Of a stretch of 59,319 nucleotides of DNA, positions 1-8,217 are shown in pieces. The translations under genes were made by a program, and so were the position numbers. The notes beneath the pieces are model-generated. The model was not told the origin of the DNA. It searched no databases and saw only the letters and a program-made list of their open reading frames with translations. Source of the stretch: Nostocales cyanobacterium LEGE 11386 (GTDB lineage Bacteria > Cyanobacteriota > Cyanobacteriia > Cyanobacteriales > Nostocaceae); the NCBI GenBank assembly GCA_015207155.1, contig JADEXK010000038.1, positions 1 through 59,319 of the forward strand, given 5' to 3'. How positions within the stretch are numbered: position 1 is the first letter of the stretch; the number at the start of each line of letters is the position of its first letter.

Positions 1-836
1 CCCTTATCCCCAGAGGGGGCCCCACCTTCCCCACTCACATAGATCCAGTCCGTGCTGGATTAATTGCCGATTACTGCTTTGTCCCTCATCCTGAGTGCCC
101 CAAATTGCTACCAGTGTCAGCATTCGAGCGCTGGGACAGAATTGGCTACGCAGCCACCACAGCTTATACTGAGATTTTACAGTGGTTAGAAAAACAGCGA
201 TCGCAGCAAGAACAGCGTTTGCTACCCAGTCCAATTTCCCTGTTATATCTGGCAATTCAAGACTTTCTGTGTAGAGATAGCAATCCTCCCTACGAGCAAA
301 TGGCAGCATTACGGGAATTATTGGAAACTGCTCAACATTATTGGGAAATCGACACCAGACTACAACAAATAAATCCAGAGAGAACAGGCGGAGAACTTAC
401 TACTTCCATAGCCGAATTCATTCAACTTTTACGACGTGGAACCATCACCGCTAACCCTTACCCTTTGCGTCCCATCGGCCCCGCCAGAAAAGCTGTCACC
501 TTAGCAACTATCTTCCAATATCGCTCTAGTAGAAGATTTCATCATTGGCATTTTTGGCTAGATGCTGGTTCACCGCTATGGGCTAAAGGTGGTGCAGCTA
601 CTTTATTTGGTGCTAATTTTTTCCTACAAGATAGATTAGGCGAACCTTGGACAGCAGAAGATGAAAAACAAGCAGAAAAACAAAGATTACACAGAATTTT
701 GGCAGATTTGCTCTCTCGTGTATCCCAGAGAGTTTATTTGTGTCACAGCGAGTTAGCTGTCAATGGACAAGAACAACTAGGGCCGCTGTTACCTTTAGTA
801 CATGCTTGTATACCATATGAGGCTGTTGTTAGGTAA
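1..836 (+). CDS. C-terminal part of a large recombinase/helicase-like protein, 5' end outside the window
   Basis: The frame is open from the first bases and runs unbroken to the stop, so this is about the last 277 residues of a longer protein; the TTG at 105 is not needed as a start. The last third contains WHFWLDAGSPLW and then RVYLCHSELAVNGQEQ followed by GPLLPLV. This resembles the C-terminal block of inactivated SF1-helicase or RecC-like proteins that cyanobacterial genomes call 'recombinase family'. That resemblance is from memory of the family and no catalytic motif is present in this part. A soluble DNA-repair role is inference; the protein could also be a cyanobacterial unknown. It is followed by a HIP1 site and then msrA, with no sign of co-transcription. 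Confidence 0.55.
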   Translation, partial: LIPRGGPTFPTHIDPVRAGLIADYCFVPHPECPKLLPVSAFERWDRIGYAATTAYTEILQWLEKQRSQQEQRLLPSPISLLYLAIQDFLCRDSNPPYEQMAALRELLETAQHYWEIDTRLQQINPERTGGELTTSIAEFIQLLRRGTITANPYPLRPIGPARKAVTLATIFQYRSSRRFHHWHFWLDAGSPLWAKGGAATLFGANFFLQDRLGEPWTAEDEKQAEKQRLHRILADLLSRVSQRVYLCHSELAVNGQEQLGPLLPLVHACIPYEAVVR

Positions 837-922
837 ATTTCCAGAAAACCCCAAGCGATCGCCAAAATCTTTAAAATATTAAGTAAGGTAAAGAAGTTTA
901 TGAAAAATCAGAGTTAGAAACA

Positions 923-1591
923 ATGGGAATATTTGGATTTGGTAAAAAGCTGGCTATCCCCACTCCTGAGGAAGCTTTGCCAGGAAGAGCGAAATTAATG
1001 CCAGTACCCGACCATCACTATGTCAACAAAAATCCGCTAAAACCGCCTTTTCCGGAAGGATTGGAAACAGCAATGTTTGGTTTGGGTTGTTTTTGGGGTG
1101 CAGAACGCAAATTCTGGCAATTACCGGGAGTTTACACTACTGCGGTGGGTTATGCAGCTGGTTTGACACCTAACCCTACTTATGAAGAAGTGTGTTCTGG
1201 CTTAACTGGTCATAATGAAGTCGTCTTGGTGGTGTTTGACCCCAAAGTAATTAGTTACTCCCAACTACTGAAAGTTTTTTGGGAAAGCCATAACCCCACC
1301 CAAGGTATGCGCCAAGGTAATGACACAGGTACTCAATACCGTTCGGGAATTTACACATACTCCCAAACGCAAAAGCAGCTAGCAGAAGCATCAAAAGAAG
1401 CTTATCAGCCAGCGCTTAACAAAGCAGGATATGGCAATATCACCACGGAAATCATCGATGCACCTGAGTTCTACTACGCAGAAGCTTATCATCAGCAGTA
1501 TCTAGCTAAGAATCCCAATGGGTATTGTGGCTTAGGTGGGACTAATGTTGCTTGTCCTGTGGGTGTAGTAGAATCTCAAATCAGTGGTTAG
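923..1591 (+). CDS. msrA: Peptide-methionine (S)-S-oxide reductase MsrA
   Basis: Reduces methionine-S-sulfoxide in proteins and free methionine, using thioredoxin as the usual reductant. The signature GCFWG lies at residues 55-59 with catalytic Cys56. Two further cysteines near the C-terminus (about 202 and 211, in GYCGLGGTNVACPVG) fit the resolving cysteines of the three-cysteine E. coli-type enzyme. Length (222 aa) is normal. The N-terminal 45 residues form the extension common in cyanobacterial and plant-type MsrA and do not look like a secretion signal. The ATG at 923 has only weak ribosome-binding sequence before it. The gene stands alone; a thioredoxin gene lies 28 kb away in this window. 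Confidence 0.96.
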   Translation: MGIFGFGKKLAIPTPEEALPGRAKLMPVPDHHYVNKNPLKPPFPEGLETAMFGLGCFWGAERKFWQLPGVYTTAVGYAAGLTPNPTYEEVCSGLTGHNEVVLVVFDPKVISYSQLLKVFWESHNPTQGMRQGNDTGTQYRSGIYTYSQTQKQLAEASKEAYQPALNKAGYGNITTEIIDAPEFYYAEAYHQQYLAKNPNGYCGLGGTNVACPVGVVESQISG

Positions 1592-1670
1592 CTGGTAGGT
1601 GGGGTTGTTGCGTCAGCGTTGCCAAGCAATGGAACGTAGGCGCGTTTGGCGGCTTTCCGCAGGGTAACCA

Positions 1671-1902
1671 AACGTGAATTCGATGAACCTCTCCCCAACC
1701 CCTCTCCGTGTCGGAGCTACGGTGTACACATAAGTATTATAAAGTTGCCTAACAGCGTTTTGATCGCCCCTAACCCCCCTTGAAAAGGGGAAAACTTCTT
1801 CAAGTCCCCCTTAAAAAGGGGGATTTAGGGGGATCAGATGATTTGTGTGTACACGGTAGCCGTGTCGGAGGGGCAACAATATCCCTGGTTTTGAACTAAA
1901 AA
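1671..1902. repeat. Dispersed repeat, copy A, split by a MITE
   Basis: The halves 1671-1716 and 1871-1902 join into a sequence of about 78 bp beginning AACGTGAATTCGATGAACCT and ending TTTTGAACTAAAAATC. An uninterrupted copy lies in the opposite orientation at 13798-13879. The core CCCCAACCCCTCTCCG is GC-rich and hairpin-forming. The upstream spacer (1592-1670) holds further repeat-like DNA and no gene; 1903-2064 shows no feature beyond that. Confidence 0.85.
1717..1859. mobile_element. 143-bp MITE with terminal inverted repeats and 11-bp target duplication
   Basis: Ends are CTACGGTGTACACATAA and, read from the other side, CTACCGTGTACACACAA, an imperfect inverted repeat of about 17 bp. The element is flanked on both sides by the direct repeat CCGTGTCGGAG (1706-1716 and 1860-1870). 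It encodes nothing. Its interior has two hairpins made of runs of C and G (around 1777-1791 and 1806-1822). The 10-12 bp duplication is compatible with mobilisation by an IS4-like transposase in trans, which is inference. Confidence 0.85.
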
Positions 1903-2064
1903 TCTCGGCTTTTCCAAGGACTAAGGCAATGAAAAGGCTGAGTTAAAAGACCTGGGGAATTGACCAAGTGCGAAAGTACTCAGCACTGAGTAAGGTAAAA
2001 CGTTGCGCTGATGTAGGTTCTATGAACTTTTGCAGCCAAAGGAAAAAAAATAAGGGAAATAGGC

Positions 2065-2823
2065 GTGAGCAACAAACAGACAGAAATCTTTTTTCAAATT
2101 TATCAAAATATACCTAGGCAAGGCCCTGGAAATTTTGAATCCACAAAAAATGCCTTTCTGAAGATGATTGATTTGCCAGAACATCCAAAGATTCTGGATA
2201 TTGGCTGCGGGACAGGTATGCAAACTTTAGATTTAGCTAGCCTGACAAACGGAAAAATTTTTGCTGTCGATAATCATCCTGTTTATGTTGATGAACTTAA
2301 ACAAAAAGTGCTTCAAAAAGGATTTTCAGACAAAATTGCAGTAATTAATGCTGATATGTCTGCACTCAATTTTCCCCATACAACCTTTGATATCATTTGG
2401 ACTGAAGGTGCAATTTACATTATCGGGTTTGAAAATGGACTGAAGCAGTGGCGACCCTTACTCAAGCAGGGAGGATACTTGGCAGCTTCGGAATTAACAT
2501 GGCTTAAACCTCACCCACCAAGCGAACTAAAAGAATTTTGGCATGTGGGTTATCCTGCTATGCAAAGTATTGAGGGTAATCTGCAAATTATCCGAAATAG
2601 TGAATACAAAATCATTGACTATTTTGTCCTGCCAGAGTCAGCTTGGTGGAATTACTACTATCATCCACTCGCAGAAAGAGTACAGTTATTAAAAAGACAT
2701 TACCAAGATGATGCAGAGGCTCTTGAAGTGGTCAATATGACACAATCGGAAATTGACCTTTATCAAAGATACTCTGAATATTACGGTTATGTGTTTTACA
2801 TTGTGCAAAAATTTTTAAATTAA
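2065..2823 (+). CDS. Class I SAM-dependent methyltransferase
   Basis: Motif I of the Rossmann-like fold, ILDIGCGTG, is at residues 43-51. The acidic end of strand 2 (FAVDNHP) and the motif around DIIWTEGAIYIIGF follow in the usual order. Start is the GTG at 2065, preceded by GGGAAATAG; there is no in-frame ATG upstream. The C-terminal part (residues 150-252) is rich in aromatic residues (SAWWNYYYHPLAERV) and probably forms the substrate cap. The fold is clear but the substrate is not: it could be a small molecule or a metalloid. A soluble cytoplasmic enzyme. Neighbours give no hint, since crtH is convergent with it. Confidence 0.85.
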   Translation: MSNKQTEIFFQIYQNIPRQGPGNFESTKNAFLKMIDLPEHPKILDIGCGTGMQTLDLASLTNGKIFAVDNHPVYVDELKQKVLQKGFSDKIAVINADMSALNFPHTTFDIIWTEGAIYIIGFENGLKQWRPLLKQGGYLAASELTWLKPHPPSELKEFWHVGYPAMQSIEGNLQIIRNSEYKIIDYFVLPESAWWNYYYHPLAERVQLLKRHYQDDAEALEVVNMTQSEIDLYQRYSEYYGYVFYIVQKFLN

Positions 2824-2866
2824 CTCAAACATTGGAATTTTTGAATGAATTTTTCTTGGGAATCCT

Positions 2867-4375
2867 CTACAATCCCAAATCAACAGCTATGCGATGAGCG
2901 CAAGCAAAACCAGAAAATGCCACCGCATTTAACCCCTGTCCTGGAAAGGTACTATCACCCACACAATAAAGTCCAGGAACAGCTGTTCTATTAAATGGCA
3001 TCGCCAATAATCCCCGTAACTTACGCCGGGGAATTGGCCCATAAGTCCCATCCTCCCGTCCCAAGAAACGGCGATGCGTGCGGGGTGTCCCCACTTCCAG
3101 ATAATCTAAGCCAGCGTCTAAACCAGGAAAAATCTTTTCTAGTCTGTCAATAATTTGCCAAGCGGCTGCTTCTTTCTTAGCCTCGTACTCACTTGCAGAT
3201 AGTCCTTGCCAATCATCAATCCAGTGAGGCGTGAAAGCGTGAATGATATGATATCCCTCTGGTGCTAAATTTGGGTCAAGCAATGTGGGAATCGAAACAA
3301 AAATAGTCCCTGCTGGTGCTGCCATTTTTTGCCAATCTTCCAGAATTATATGATGGCACTCTGTCCCATCAGGCAATACTGATCTTTTTACCCCCATATG
3401 CAAACTCAGAAAACTTGGCGATTTTTGATAGCATTGTTGCCATTTTTTCTCATTACGAGGTTTTTCCTCTACAGGTAGTAATTTTTCAAAAGTATCCCAA
3501 CGTGTAGCATTAGAAACTATGCGTTTACCATGATAAACTTTACCATTAGCTAATTGTACACCGATGGCTCGTCCCCTCTCGGTGAGAATTTTTGTGACTT
3601 TGGCTTGGTATTTAATCTTACCTCCAGCCTTTTCCAAGCCTTCTACTAATTTTTGAGCTATTTGCCCTACCCCTCCTTTGGGGTAGTTAACTCCGCCATA
3701 GTGTCTATCAGAAAAGACCATGCCGGCATTAATCATAGGTGTCATGTCGGCTGAAACCACAGACCAGCAATAACACTCCATATCAATAAATTTCAATAAT
3801 TCAGGGTCTTTAATATAGCGCCGTGCCACATCTCCCACATTTTGAGGGAGATATTTGACTAAACCCAGACATGCCAAAGGATGCTGGAAAAATGTCCGCA
3901 TTAAATACCGAGGTTCTTCTAATGACAGTAAATCTATGCTGTTCAGGCAATTAAAAACTTGCCAACATTCGTGATAAAAGCGACGAATACCTTTTTCTTC
4001 ATGGCGAAAATAAGCAATAAGATTTTGCAAAAATTTATCATAACTCCGCTCAACTTTGAGGTTTAATTGATTGGGCAAGTGATAGTGAATCTGTACAGGA
4101 TCAACAATTGTTTGTTGGCTAACATGCACAGCATTAAGGGCACGGGTGAGTAAATTCGTAGTACCATTTTGCCCAAATCCAAAAATCATTGACGCGCCAA
4201 CATCAAATCGATAGCCTTGGCGTTCAAAATAGCCGGAACTGCCACCAGGAATTAAATAACGTTCCAGTACCAGCACCTTAGCTTGCTTGGCTACTAGCTG
4301 GGTTGCTGTTACTAAGCCACCAATACCAGAGCCAATGACAATTACATCAAATTCAGGATTCGAGGATGGAGACAT
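2867..4375 (-). CDS. crtH: Carotene (prolycopene) isomerase CrtH/CrtISO
   Basis: Converts poly-cis lycopene from the CrtP/CrtQ desaturation route to all-trans lycopene, a membrane-associated FAD-dependent step. The N-terminal dinucleotide fold VIVIGSGIGG is at residues 11-20, followed by the acidic VLERYLIPGGSSGYFE segment. The C-terminal FAD-contacting stretch GLYCVGDSTFPGQGLNAVA lies near residue 468. Length (502 aa) equals the cyanobacterial CrtH size. Related CrtI-type desaturases and CrtO ketolases share the fold, but the GSSGYFERQGYRFDVGASM region fits CrtISO best. It is convergent with the methyltransferase gene and divergent from upp. Confidence 0.95.
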   Translation of the reverse strand: MSPSSNPEFDVIVIGSGIGGLVTATQLVAKQAKVLVLERYLIPGGSSGYFERQGYRFDVGASMIFGFGQNGTTNLLTRALNAVHVSQQTIVDPVQIHYHLPNQLNLKVERSYDKFLQNLIAYFRHEEKGIRRFYHECWQVFNCLNSIDLLSLEEPRYLMRTFFQHPLACLGLVKYLPQNVGDVARRYIKDPELLKFIDMECYCWSVVSADMTPMINAGMVFSDRHYGGVNYPKGGVGQIAQKLVEGLEKAGGKIKYQAKVTKILTERGRAIGVQLANGKVYHGKRIVSNATRWDTFEKLLPVEEKPRNEKKWQQCYQKSPSFLSLHMGVKRSVLPDGTECHHIILEDWQKMAAPAGTIFVSIPTLLDPNLAPEGYHIIHAFTPHWIDDWQGLSASEYEAKKEAAAWQIIDRLEKIFPGLDAGLDYLEVGTPRTHRRFLGREDGTYGPIPRRKLRGLLAMPFNRTAVPGLYCVGDSTFPGQGLNAVAFSGFACAHRIAVDLGL

Positions 4376-4792
4376 AGAGGCAGATGCTAGATAAAATTAA
4401 CCAATAAAATAGTATTTTATATAACTTTGAATTAAATTAACTATACGTAATTTTATCTTTATATCTCCAGAAGTATTGCTGTGTATTGAATTGGCTAAAA
4501 TTGAGCTACCAAGACACTTGTGACAATTCGAGTTGAAAGTTTTGAATTTATTGGTTTCCGTATCCATAAAAAAGAGGGACAAGCCTGCTACTGCTGGCCA
4601 ATCCCGTCTGCCGATCCTTAAAGAGAGGAGAACACTGACTAATAATATAGCTTTGATTGAGAATAGATGTCAACTATTAATGAAAAATATTTTCAATAAA
4701 TTTGGCGGTGCTGATTTTAGCTGTCAGCAGTACGCAGGAAAGAGTATTATGATGTTTCAGTTCTTATAGAATAAAAGTGCCTATTTCTGGCT
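4376..4792. other. 417-bp divergent spacer between crtH and upp
   Basis: AT-rich near crtH (4385-4460), consistent with promoters in both directions. A GC-richer patch at 4580-4640 resembles neither a tRNA nor a riboswitch I know. A TATAGAAT box at 4764-4771 could be a -10 element for upp but would leave a very short leader. Short open frames here (for example 4533-4769) have no recognisable protein features. Confidence 0.4.
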
Positions 4793-5443
4793 ATGACGGT
4801 ACAACTGCGTGTTTATGTTCCACCCCATCCCTTAATCAAGCACTGGCTGGCAGTTGCCCGTGATGCTGCCACACCTACAGTATTATTCCGTAGTGCGATG
4901 ACTGAGTTGGGGCGATGGCTGACTTACGAAGCGGCGCGAGAATGGTTGCCGACGTTAGAAACAATGGTGCAGAGTCCTTTAGATTCCTGTCCAGCAACTT
5001 TGATTAATCCAGAAGTACCTGTGGCAGTTGTGCCGATTCTCCGGGCAGGACTAGGATTACTAGAGGGAGCGCAAACTCTGCTGCCTTTGGCTGCGGTGTA
5101 CCATTTGGGTTTGGTGCGAAACGAAGAAACGCTGCAACCAGCTTGTTATTTAAATAAATTGCCAGAAAAGTTTGACCCCCAAACAAGGGTGTTAATTACC
5201 GATCCGATGTTAGCAACGGGTGGGTCAATTATGACGGCAATGGCAGAATTAACACAACGGGGTATTGATCCAGCATTGACGCGAATTGTTTGTGTAGTGG
5301 CGGCTCCGCCAGCTTTGCAAAAACTGAGCGCGGCATATCCAGGTTTAATAATTTACACCGCAACTATTGACGAAATAGTCAATGACAAAGGGTATATTGT
5401 ACCGGGATTAGGAGATGCAGGCGATCGCACCTTTGGGACATAA
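4793..5443 (+). CDS. upp: Uracil phosphoribosyltransferase
   Basis: Salvages uracil to UMP using PRPP. The phosphate/PRPP loop is VLITDPMLATGGS (about residues 133-145). The type I PRTase flexible-loop region begins with VPILRAGLGLLEGA (residues 80-93), and the C-terminal uracil-binding block is YIVPGLGDAGDRTFGT. Length (216 aa) is typical. The gene is not in an operon with pyrimidine genes here. The next gene starts 76 bp downstream and may be transcribed with it, though the product is unrelated. Confidence 0.96.
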   Translation: MTVQLRVYVPPHPLIKHWLAVARDAATPTVLFRSAMTELGRWLTYEAAREWLPTLETMVQSPLDSCPATLINPEVPVAVVPILRAGLGLLEGAQTLLPLAAVYHLGLVRNEETLQPACYLNKLPEKFDPQTRVLITDPMLATGGSIMTAMAELTQRGIDPALTRIVCVVAAPPALQKLSAAYPGLIIYTATIDEIVNDKGYIVPGLGDAGDRTFGT

Positions 5444-5519
5444 GCTAGTATGCAGCTAGGGAAGGAAAATAGCTTAACTAAATGTAAAAGTTGCAAAATT
5501 TCTTCAAGGCGGTAAAGTT

Positions 5520-5870
5520 ATGAGTCAACGTGATGGTTTTGCCAGTGGTTTTTTGGCAGGAGCGGTTTTTGGTAGCGTAGTAGGTGGTATTCTTGGGGCT
5601 GTGATTGCTTCCCGACGGGATGGCGAATTGACAGCAGAAGAAACCGACTTGATTAATGGCCAAGCAACGACTAAGAAAGTAGCGGCGAAACGACGACAAA
5701 TGTTCGCTTCAGAAAGTGAAGGCATGGAAATGGAAACAGCAAGGCGATCGCTAGAAGATAAAATTGCCCAGCTGAATGCCACAATTGATGAAGTCCGGCA
5801 GCAACTGGGAAATGTTAATGGCAGTTCCACCCAGTCAGTTAATGACCGCTCACTCACCAAAGACTCCTGA
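5520..5870 (+). CDS. Small glycine-zipper membrane protein, conserved cyanobacterial type
   Basis: Residues 8-30 form one hydrophobic segment rich in spaced glycines and alanines (SGFLAGAVFGSVVGGILGAV), the pattern of a glycine-zipper or YtxH-like membrane anchor. It is followed by a basic stop-transfer SRR. Residues 67-106 are charged and heptad-like, so a cytoplasmic coiled coil is likely. No enzyme motif is present. The ATG is preceded by AAGGCGG about 8 nt upstream, a good ribosome site. It sits 131 bp before the ylmG-like gene on the same strand, suggesting a shared envelope or thylakoid membrane role, which is inference. Confidence 0.75.
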   Translation: MSQRDGFASGFLAGAVFGSVVGGILGAVIASRRDGELTAEETDLINGQATTKKVAAKRRQMFASESEGMEMETARRSLEDKIAQLNATIDEVRQQLGNVNGSSTQSVNDRSLTKDS

Positions 5871-6001
5871 GGCTGGCTGAGATTTAGTGAAGATGCTAAA
5901 TGTGGTTATTCAATGCGGCAATCCGCACATTTCATGACATAGACTAAATTAAAATCAATAATAAGACCATTTTTGACACTTAGCAGGAAACTAACTTATC
6001 C

Positions 6002-6280
6002 ATGAATTTACTGTTTACCACTTTGGCGACCTTCATCACCTTCTATAGCTATTTGCTGATTATTCGAGTTTTACTAACCTGGTTCCCAACAATCAACTGG
6101 TACAATCAGCCCTTTGCAGCTTTGAGCCAGGTAACCGACCCCTATCTCAATCTTTTCCGCTCAATTATTCCTCCATTGGGCGGTATAGATTTATCCCCTA
6201 TCCTGGCCTTTTTGGCACTTAATTTAATTGGTGGCTTACTGAGAACCCTCACTACCATGTCGTTTGTACAAGGATTTTAG
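6002..6280 (+). CDS. ylmG: YggT family (YlmG/Ycf19) membrane protein
   Basis: A 92-residue protein with two hydrophobic helices (about 5-26 and 63-84) joined by the family hallmark segment VLLTWFPTINWYNQP and a DPYLNLFRSIIPPLGGIDLSP loop. This is the YlmG/Ycf19 signature. In cyanobacteria and plastids the family has been linked to nucleoid distribution, photosystem assembly and cell division; which role applies here cannot be read from sequence. It is followed by a strong hairpin terminator, so the transcription unit ends here. Confidence 0.92.
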   Translation: MNLLFTTLATFITFYSYLLIIRVLLTWFPTINWYNQPFAALSQVTDPYLNLFRSIIPPLGGIDLSPILAFLALNLIGGLLRTLTTMSFVQGF

Positions 6281-6301
6281 TTATTACTCCAATACCAACT
6301 T

Positions 6302-6343
6302 TTGTAGAGACGTTCAAGGTAAAATCGTCTCTACAATTTTTAT
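6302..6343 (+). terminator. Rho-independent terminator after ylmG
   Basis: Perfect 11-bp stem TTGTAGAGACG / CGTCTCTACAA with a 13-nt loop, then TTTTTATT. The arms belong to the GTAGAGACG repeat type that recurs at 29868 and 55162. Confidence 0.85.
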
Positions 6344-6551
6344 TACGGGGAGTGGGGAGATGAAACTAATGGATAGTGGCGTGGCAAGGCTAAAATGTTG
6401 CATGAATATAATAATTCTGGGGTAGGCAAAAAATACCTGTTCCACAAGAAAATTATATGCACTACTTTAGTTGTGTCAGTCAAATAGAGTGCATTACAGC
6501 ATTCAGGTTAAAGCACCCAATAAATGACTGAAGACGGTAATTGATTACGAA

Positions 6552-6983
6552 TTACCTACGCACTTGGCCACTAAATCCAGCAGCTTTAAACTGCTTCAGT
6601 TTCAAAGGTTCTGGCTGATTTGCCGGCACAGAAATTCTCAATTCAAAATCACTGACACCAGGCGGAACCTCAGTAATAGATCCCAGACGGGTGCGATTTT
6701 GCATCACCGGGTTATTGTTGGCATCATAGATGCGTCCAAAGATATCTGCGTCATAAACTGTTTTGTAAGTACCATTTTCTGCCTTACCAGTGACAATAAA
6801 GCAATTGGCAGCTGCACTACCACTACTAATCACAGCACCTTCTGCCAGTTCTGGGGGACAATCCTTATAGGAAACATCAAATAGTTTAATCTGTGTCAAC
6901 GCTATAGCCTGAGGCGTAAACACCCACGAGATAAATGCAATCAAGCAGGAAATAAAAACGACGGTGAGTGAGCGCAACCGCAT
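6552..6983 (-). CDS. Exported cyanobacterial protein of unknown function
   Basis: I place the start at the ATG at 6983 because GGGGTC lies 7 nt upstream of it; a longer frame begins at 7028. The first 28 residues (MRLRSLTVVFISCLIAFISW then TPQAIA) form a classical signal peptide with likely cleavage after AIA. The mature part of about 115 residues is predicted beta-rich, has two cysteines (in KDCPPEL and AANCFIV) that could form a disulfide, and ends in basic residues. I recognise it only as a conserved cyanobacterial protein of periplasm or thylakoid lumen type; no catalytic motif is visible. Confidence 0.75.
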   Translation of the reverse strand: MRLRSLTVVFISCLIAFISWVFTPQAIALTQIKLFDVSYKDCPPELAEGAVISSGSAAANCFIVTGKAENGTYKTVYDADIFGRIYDANNNPVMQNRTRLGSITEVPPGVSDFELRISVPANQPEPLKLKQFKAAGFSGQVRR

Positions 6984-7028
6984 AAAAGACCCCGTAACTT
7001 CATCCAAAAAACATGCAAATTTTGACAC

Positions 7029-7200
7029 TACCCCACTCTTAAGAGTAGGGGATTCTTGGTTCAGCGACCCAACTTAACTTAAAAAGTCCTTGCGGCATTC
7101 TCCTAACCAATTAGACCGTATATAAAACGAATCTATCAGTCGGTTCGGTTTAAGTTTAAGCTAGAGGGTTTGATTTCCTCAAGCTTTTCTCCCATTTTTG
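7029..7200 (-). other. Possible right end of a decayed IS200/IS605-type element
   Basis: Read on the minus strand, GAATCCCCTACTCTTAAGAG followed by TGGGGTAGTGTCA forms a near-perfect palindrome of the kind found at the right end of cyanobacterial tnpB elements. Upstream of it on that strand lies about 120 bp with short frames and stops. No tnpB motif survives, so this is a weak call. The rest of the spacer up to 7329 holds nothing I can name. Confidence 0.25.
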
Positions 7201-7329
7201 AGAGAGGTTTCGGTGTGCCTCACTGTACCGTAACATCAGCTTACCTGAATTTTACAACTTGGAGGTTGGAGACTTTTATTTATCTTTTGTAATAATTAGA
7301 AAAATAATCCCTTCAATTGCTATTAACTT

Positions 7330-7941
7330 ATGACTCCAGATGAGATTGAAACAGCCTTGCAAGCAGCCTTTAATAGTTGTGATGCAGCTAGTTGTCCTCT
7401 CACTGACCAGCAGAAACAGATATTACTGCGAGTAATCGAGCAAATTCAGGGAAATTCTAACTCTAGAATCTCAGATATTGTCAACCCCCTAGACGAACTG
7501 ACCCCTGAGGAATTAGAAGCGTTTTTACAGTTCGTCAAAATAGAGGAACAACAAAATCGCACGTGGAAAGTGCAATTACTCAATGACTGGTTGCATAATA
7601 ACGACTCTGGAGAAGTACAATTTATTCGTCAAAGCTATGGTTTGCAGTGGCTCAATCGTGTAGAATCATGTCATTTTGATAAGTATTCTTACTATGAGGA
7701 TGCACTAAAGCTGAGAGTAGGCGATCGCATTGAAGTTTCTAACGCTATGTGGGAATGGGTACAAGATGATGGCCCTTGTAAGCGTGAATGGTTTCCCTGC
7801 ATGGTGCTGCAAGTGGATGAAATTCACGATGGCGATGGTTTTCCTACTAATTGCGTCGTCCGCTTCTACAACGGCGCTGAGTACGAAATTCAAGGCATCT
7901 ACGAATGGAATCGCTACAATTGGCGTTGGCCTCAAAAGTAA
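7330..7941 (+). CDS. Conserved cyanobacterial protein of unknown function
   Basis: A soluble 203-residue acidic protein without signal peptide or membrane segment. The N-terminal 85 residues look helical (TPDEIETALQAAFNSCDAAS...). The C-terminal half is rich in aromatic and charged residues (WEWVQDDGPCKREWFPCMVL, then VVRFYNGAEYEIQGIYEWNR) and may form a small beta-barrel of SH3 or Tudor type, which is inference from the pattern. No catalytic motif. Codon use matches its neighbours and the stop is followed directly by a sensor-gene fossil in the same frame. Confidence 0.65.
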   Translation: MTPDEIETALQAAFNSCDAASCPLTDQQKQILLRVIEQIQGNSNSRISDIVNPLDELTPEELEAFLQFVKIEEQQNRTWKVQLLNDWLHNNDSGEVQFIRQSYGLQWLNRVESCHFDKYSYYEDALKLRVGDRIEVSNAMWEWVQDDGPCKREWFPCMVLQVDEIHDGDGFPTNCVVRFYNGAEYEIQGIYEWNRYNWRWPQK

Positions 7942-7944
7942 AGG

Positions 7945-8082
7945 AAAGATGATCTTCAAGGCTATAACGATGCAGTTAGCCAAAGTTACCAGAAATTAGA
8001 ACCATTTACCCATAAATGGCGAATCATCACTCCTTCTGGCAAGCTAAAATGGTTGCAAGGCAATTCCATGCCAGAGCGTCGG
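7945..8082 (+). pseudogene. PAS-domain fragment of a sensor kinase
   Basis: In the frame of the preceding gene but after its stop, 44 residues read as DDLQGYNDAVSQSYQKL, then FTHKWRIITPSGKLKWLQGN and SMPERR. This is the second half of a PAS_3-type domain as found in cyanobacterial multi-PAS histidine kinases (HPDDL...H.WR...P.G...W...). No start codon, no rest of the kinase, and the similarity ends abruptly at ERR. It is a relic of a gene lost from this place. Confidence 0.7.
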
Positions 8083-8130
8083 TGCAATAACGTATGTTTG
8101 CCTTTCTGGATAACTTGTATATATGATTTA

Positions 8131-8178
8131 GCCCCGCTTGTGGTGAGGGGCGGTTTTAACGCCAGCTAAAAGCGGGGC
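8131..8178. terminator. Hairpin downstream of por
   Basis: Stem GCCCCGCTT / AAGCGGGGC with a 30-nt loop containing a further GC-rich segment. It lies 40 bp beyond the por stop on the minus strand and could end that transcript. There is no strong U-tract, so this is tentative. Confidence 0.4.
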
Positions 8179-8217
8179 AGAGTTTCAGATTTGATCAGCA
8201 ATCAAGCGAACTTAAGA

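Noticed and set aside
4533..4769. 78-codon frame upstream of upp
   Set aside because: No ribosome site, odd composition and no protein features; the region is better read as a leader or promoter.
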